Below are positions 6,400-8,215 of a DNA stretch of 8,215 nucleotides, one piece after another. Made by a program: the position numbers and the translations under genes. This DNA is from UBA5336 sp039034035 (GTDB lineage Bacteria > Pseudomonadota > Alphaproteobacteria > Caulobacterales > Hyphomonadaceae), in assembly GCA_039034035.1 (NCBI GenBank), contig JBCCBN010000136.1:1-8215 (forward strand), read 5' to 3'. The notes under the pieces were generated by a model. It saw only the letters and a list, made by a program, of their open reading frames with translations. It was not told the DNA's origin and made no database searches. Position 1 is the stretch's first letter. Each line of letters opens with the position of its first letter.

Positions 6400-6426
6400 T
6401 ACGCTTGACCCTGCCTGTCGGGGTGC
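6400..6426 (-). promoter_or_regulatory. Predicted ECF-type promoter of the sigma-like/anti-sigma pair
   Basis: On the minus strand GCACCC (6426-6421) is followed by 17 bases and CGTA (6403-6400), 84 bases before the ATG at 6315. The wider match to the site at 4499-4516 (GTGCACCCC, four bases, GGCAG) supports common recognition. An ECF-driven anti-sigma operon would give negative feedback. Confidence 0.5.
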
Positions 6427-6428
6427 AC

Positions 6429-6454
6429 GCACCCGGCAGCGCCCATTTGACGTA
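6429..6454 (+). promoter_or_regulatory. Predicted ECF-type promoter of the DUF4198 gene
   Basis: GCACCC (6429-6434), 16 bases, then CGTA (6451-6454), 32 bases before the ATG at 6487. Spacing is identical to the DUF4331 site. With the opposite-strand element it forms the inverted repeat GGGTGC-AC-GCACCC (6421-6434), so two divergent promoters sit back to back. Confidence 0.6.
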
Positions 6455-6486
6455 CTGTCTCTACACAGCCTGACAGGATCTCCGCC

Positions 6487-7305
6487 ATGAAAGCCTTCCT
6501 GATAACCCTGATCGCTTGCCTCGTTGGCGCCGCACCGGCCTGGTGCCACGATTTCTGGGTCGAACCAGATGCCTTCGTTCTGGACGCCCCCGAGCCGGTC
6601 ATTGTGTCCTTTCTCGTCGGGCATGGGGCCGACCGGTCAGCCTGGCCCGCCAGCCAGCACCGGGTGGTTTCGTTCGCAACGATCAGTGCCAGCGGGATCG
6701 AGGACCAGCAGGCTAAGCTTCCGCTCCAGGCCGGGGGCCGTGATGTCGAAGTTCAGATCGAGCAGGCGGGGGCGCATTACCTGACGCTGGTCGGCACGAA
6801 TGCCTACAGTGACCTTCCAGCAGAGCGGTTTCAGGCTTATGCGACCAATGAAGGGATCGGGCCGATCCTCAGCCACCGGGCCCTCGCCGAGACCGAGCAG
6901 CTCCCGGGCCGCGAACTCTACTCCCGCCGGGGAAAGGCGCTCATCCAGGTCGGCGTGGTCACCGACGAGATGGAGGCCTTCGTCACAAGGCCGCTGGGCA
7001 TGACCCTCGAAATTGTTCCGCTGCGCCACCCTTCCCGGGTCGTGGCGGGCGAGACCCTGCCGGTTGAGGTGCGCTTTCGCGGCGCCCGCCAGGCGGGTGT
7101 TTCGCTCCACCTCACAGACCTCGGCAAGCGCCAATCGGTGGGCGTTGTGGTGACGGATGAGGCTGGGCGGGCGGTGATCGAGCATCGGGCAGGCGCTCCC
7201 ATGCTGGCCCACGCGGTGTGGGGAACGCCGGAGAAGGGTCTGTTGCAAGACGCTGACTACCTGACCGTGTTTTCAAGCCTGACCTTTGAGTTTCCTGCTG
7301 GATAG
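6487..7305 (+). CDS. Secreted DUF4198 family protein
   Basis: This is an exported protein of 272 residues. The signal peptide covers about residues 1-20, followed by HDFWVEPDAF, the classic DUF4198 mature N-terminus. If cleavage is right after Cys20, the mature chain starts with histidine, a potential metal ligand. Further family features are LPAERFQAYATNEGI (110-124), RELYSRRGKALIQVG (142-156), GMTLEIVPL (171-179) and the C-terminal DYLTVFSSLTFEF (257-269). The middle-to-C-terminal part looks like an immunoglobulin-like beta domain. Relatives are often annotated as periplasmic components near nickel/cobalt uptake genes, but the role is unproven and no transporter is seen here. An AGGA site precedes the ATG by about 9 bases, and an ECF-like promoter lies just upstream. 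Confidence 0.88.
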   Translation: MKAFLITLIACLVGAAPAWCHDFWVEPDAFVLDAPEPVIVSFLVGHGADRSAWPASQHRVVSFATISASGIEDQQAKLPLQAGGRDVEVQIEQAGAHYLTLVGTNAYSDLPAERFQAYATNEGIGPILSHRALAETEQLPGRELYSRRGKALIQVGVVTDEMEAFVTRPLGMTLEIVPLRHPSRVVAGETLPVEVRFRGARQAGVSLHLTDLGKRQSVGVVVTDEAGRAVIEHRAGAPMLAHAVWGTPEKGLLQDADYLTVFSSLTFEFPAG

Positions 7306-7400
7306 GATGGGCATTGCCCGCCACTGCGTGGGTATGGATCGGGCGCGGCATTGTGGTACCCCACGGCCAATTCGACTGGCGAGCAAAAGGGGCCCACGCT

Positions 7401-8072
7401 GTGATCCTGACCATTGGCGGTATTCTCGACACCGGCGCGCTGGCAAAGATCCAGGCGCAGCTTCCCGATCTGGACTGGAAGGATGGCAGCGGGACGGCGG
7501 GGCCCCAGGCACGTGCGGTAAAACGCAACTTGCAAGCGGACTTTTCCAAGGGAGTCGGCCAGGACCTGCGGCGCGGCCTGCGCGAGGCCATCGCGGCACA
7601 TCCGGTGTTCCGGGCTGCCGCCCAGCCCCGGCAGATGTCGCCGGTCATGCTGAGCCGGACGGCCGAAGGCGGCGGATATGGCCTGCATGTGGACAATGCG
7701 ATCATGCAACCGGGCAGCGGAGCCCTGCGAACCGACCTGTCTTTCACCCTGTTCCTGTCGGACCCTGACACCTATTCCGGGGGTGATCTGGTGATCGACG
7801 GCCCTGGTAGTTCGCAGAGCCTGAAGCCCCAGGCCGGCGACCTGGTGCTCTATCCCTCGACCCATCTCCATCGGGTGGAAACCGTGACTTCCGGGGTACG
7901 CCATGCCTGCGTAGGCTGGGTGGAAAGCCTGGTGCGGGACCCTGTGGCGCGCGAAACGCTGTTTGATCTGCACAATCTGAGAGCCAGCCTGGCGTCCCAG
8001 CTCGATGCCCAGTCCGCAGACCTGCTGACGCTGAATAAGGCCATTGCGAACCTGCTGCGCGTGATGAGTTAG
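7401..8072 (+). CDS. PKHD-type Fe(II)/2-oxoglutarate hydroxylase (YbiX/PiuC family)
   Basis: This is a cytoplasmic 2-oxoglutarate- and Fe(II)-dependent dioxygenase of 223 residues, close to the family's usual 225. The iron triad is intact: His96 and Asp98 in GLHVDNA, and His157 in HLHRV; Arg167 is in the place of the 2-oxoglutarate anchor. The family landmarks FTLFLSDPDTYSGGDL and AGDLVLYPSTHLHRVE are present. The frame is open to 7314, but the GTG at 7401 gives the family N-terminus (MILTIGG) and has an AAAGGGG site about 10 bases upstream. Homologues often accompany TonB-dependent siderophore receptors (PiuA/PiuC); none is seen within the window. The substrate is unknown. It lies 95 bases after the DUF4198 gene with no clear terminator, so it may be partly co-transcribed. 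Confidence 0.93.
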   Translation: MILTIGGILDTGALAKIQAQLPDLDWKDGSGTAGPQARAVKRNLQADFSKGVGQDLRRGLREAIAAHPVFRAAAQPRQMSPVMLSRTAEGGGYGLHVDNAIMQPGSGALRTDLSFTLFLSDPDTYSGGDLVIDGPGSSQSLKPQAGDLVLYPSTHLHRVETVTSGVRHACVGWVESLVRDPVARETLFDLHNLRASLASQLDAQSADLLTLNKAIANLLRVMS

Positions 8073-8086
8073 TGCATCTGGAAAAT

Positions 8087-8119
8087 TTCGCTGAAGTTTC
8101 TGGGTGCCCATTCAGCAAA
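8087..8119. repeat. Nested inverted repeat after the hydroxylase gene
   Basis: GCTGAA (8090-8095) pairs with TTCAGC (8111-8116), with further TTT/AAA pairs outside one mismatch. Inside the loop TGGG-TG-CCCA (8101-8110) forms a second small hairpin. It could act as a transcription end or as an operator for the next gene. No T-tract follows on the + strand. Confidence 0.35.
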
Positions 8120-8166
8120 ACTCAGCCGCCGCCTGCCTATAAGGCGCGTCTGTGCTGGAGGCGCTT

Positions 8167-8215
8167 GTGGCTAACTCGTTCCGATCCCTGCAATCTGACC
8201 AGGGCGGGCATATCC
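8167..8215 (+). CDS. Start of an unidentified gene, cut by the window end
   Basis: GTG at 8167 has a perfect GGAGG (8157-8161) five bases upstream and opens a frame reading MANSFRSLQSDQGGHI up to the window edge. The ribosome site is the main evidence. Sixteen residues are too few for assignment. A start of the form 'short polar tail, FRxL, acidic turn' is seen in AcuI/YhdH-type zinc-independent dehydrogenases, but this is a weak resemblance only. Confidence 0.5.
   Translation, partial: MANSFRSLQSDQGGHI

Noticed and set aside
6316..6624. In-frame extension of the sigma-like gene up to base 6624
   Set aside because: The added residues have no sigma similarity, and the extension covers both predicted promoters and runs into the divergent DUF4198 gene.
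7306..7400. GGGC-ATT-GCCC and GTGG-TACC-CCAC small hairpins between the DUF4198 and hydroxylase genes
   Set aside because: Four-base stems without a T-tract are expected by chance in such GC-rich DNA.
7257..8111. A 284-codon minus-strand frame opposite the hydroxylase
   Set aside because: The + strand gene has an intact Fe/2-oxoglutarate site and family length; the minus frame has no recognisable domain.

Overview
This is GC-rich bacterial DNA. GTG starts, stop/start overlaps (GTGA, ATGA), an ECF sigma factor with an RskA-type anti-sigma factor, and DUF4331 and DUF4198 secreted proteins point to an alphaproteobacterium. My best guess is the marine Maricaulales/Hyphomonadaceae, but that is a judgement from protein style, not from a marker gene.

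Left part (1-2165, all + strand). The window opens inside an aldo/keto reductase reading frame that stops at 82, far short of the family's usual end. A membrane-anchored TPR protein (79-1344) follows at once, then an aspartate/glutamate racemase family enzyme (1341-2036). Both junctions are 4-base GTGA overlaps, so the genes look translationally coupled. A tRNA-Leu with anticodon CAG and an encoded CCA end follows (2081-2165). Next is a gene-free spacer (2166-2497) that carries an imperfect direct repeat.

Central part (2498-7305). On the minus strand, a secreted DUF4331 protein (2831-4426) is followed by a small lipoprotein with a run of 14 prolines (2498-2821). Divergent from them is a complete ECF sigma factor (4584-5159, +). 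It converges on a minus-strand pair: an RskA-like membrane anti-sigma factor (5210-5962), preceded with an ATGA overlap by a 118-residue protein (5959-6315) that looks like sigma region 2 with no region 4. Divergent from that pair is a secreted DUF4198 protein (6487-7305, +).

The two divergent intergenic regions share a promoter-like motif, GCACCC, a 16 or 17 base spacer, then CGTA. It stands correctly oriented before the DUF4331 gene, the sigma-like/anti-sigma pair and the DUF4198 gene. In both regions the two GCACCC elements lie back to back in a palindrome (GGGTGCACCC and GGGTGCACGCACCC). I infer one small envelope-signalling regulon: the ECF sigma drives two secreted-protein transcription units and its own anti-sigma operon, and the region-2-only protein is an additional, unexplained partner. 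The signal sensed and the work of the secreted proteins cannot be read from the sequence.

Right part (7306-8215, +). A PKHD-type Fe(II)/2-oxoglutarate hydroxylase of the YbiX/PiuC family (7401-8072) is followed by a nested inverted repeat and by the first 16 codons of a gene that runs off the window (8167 on).
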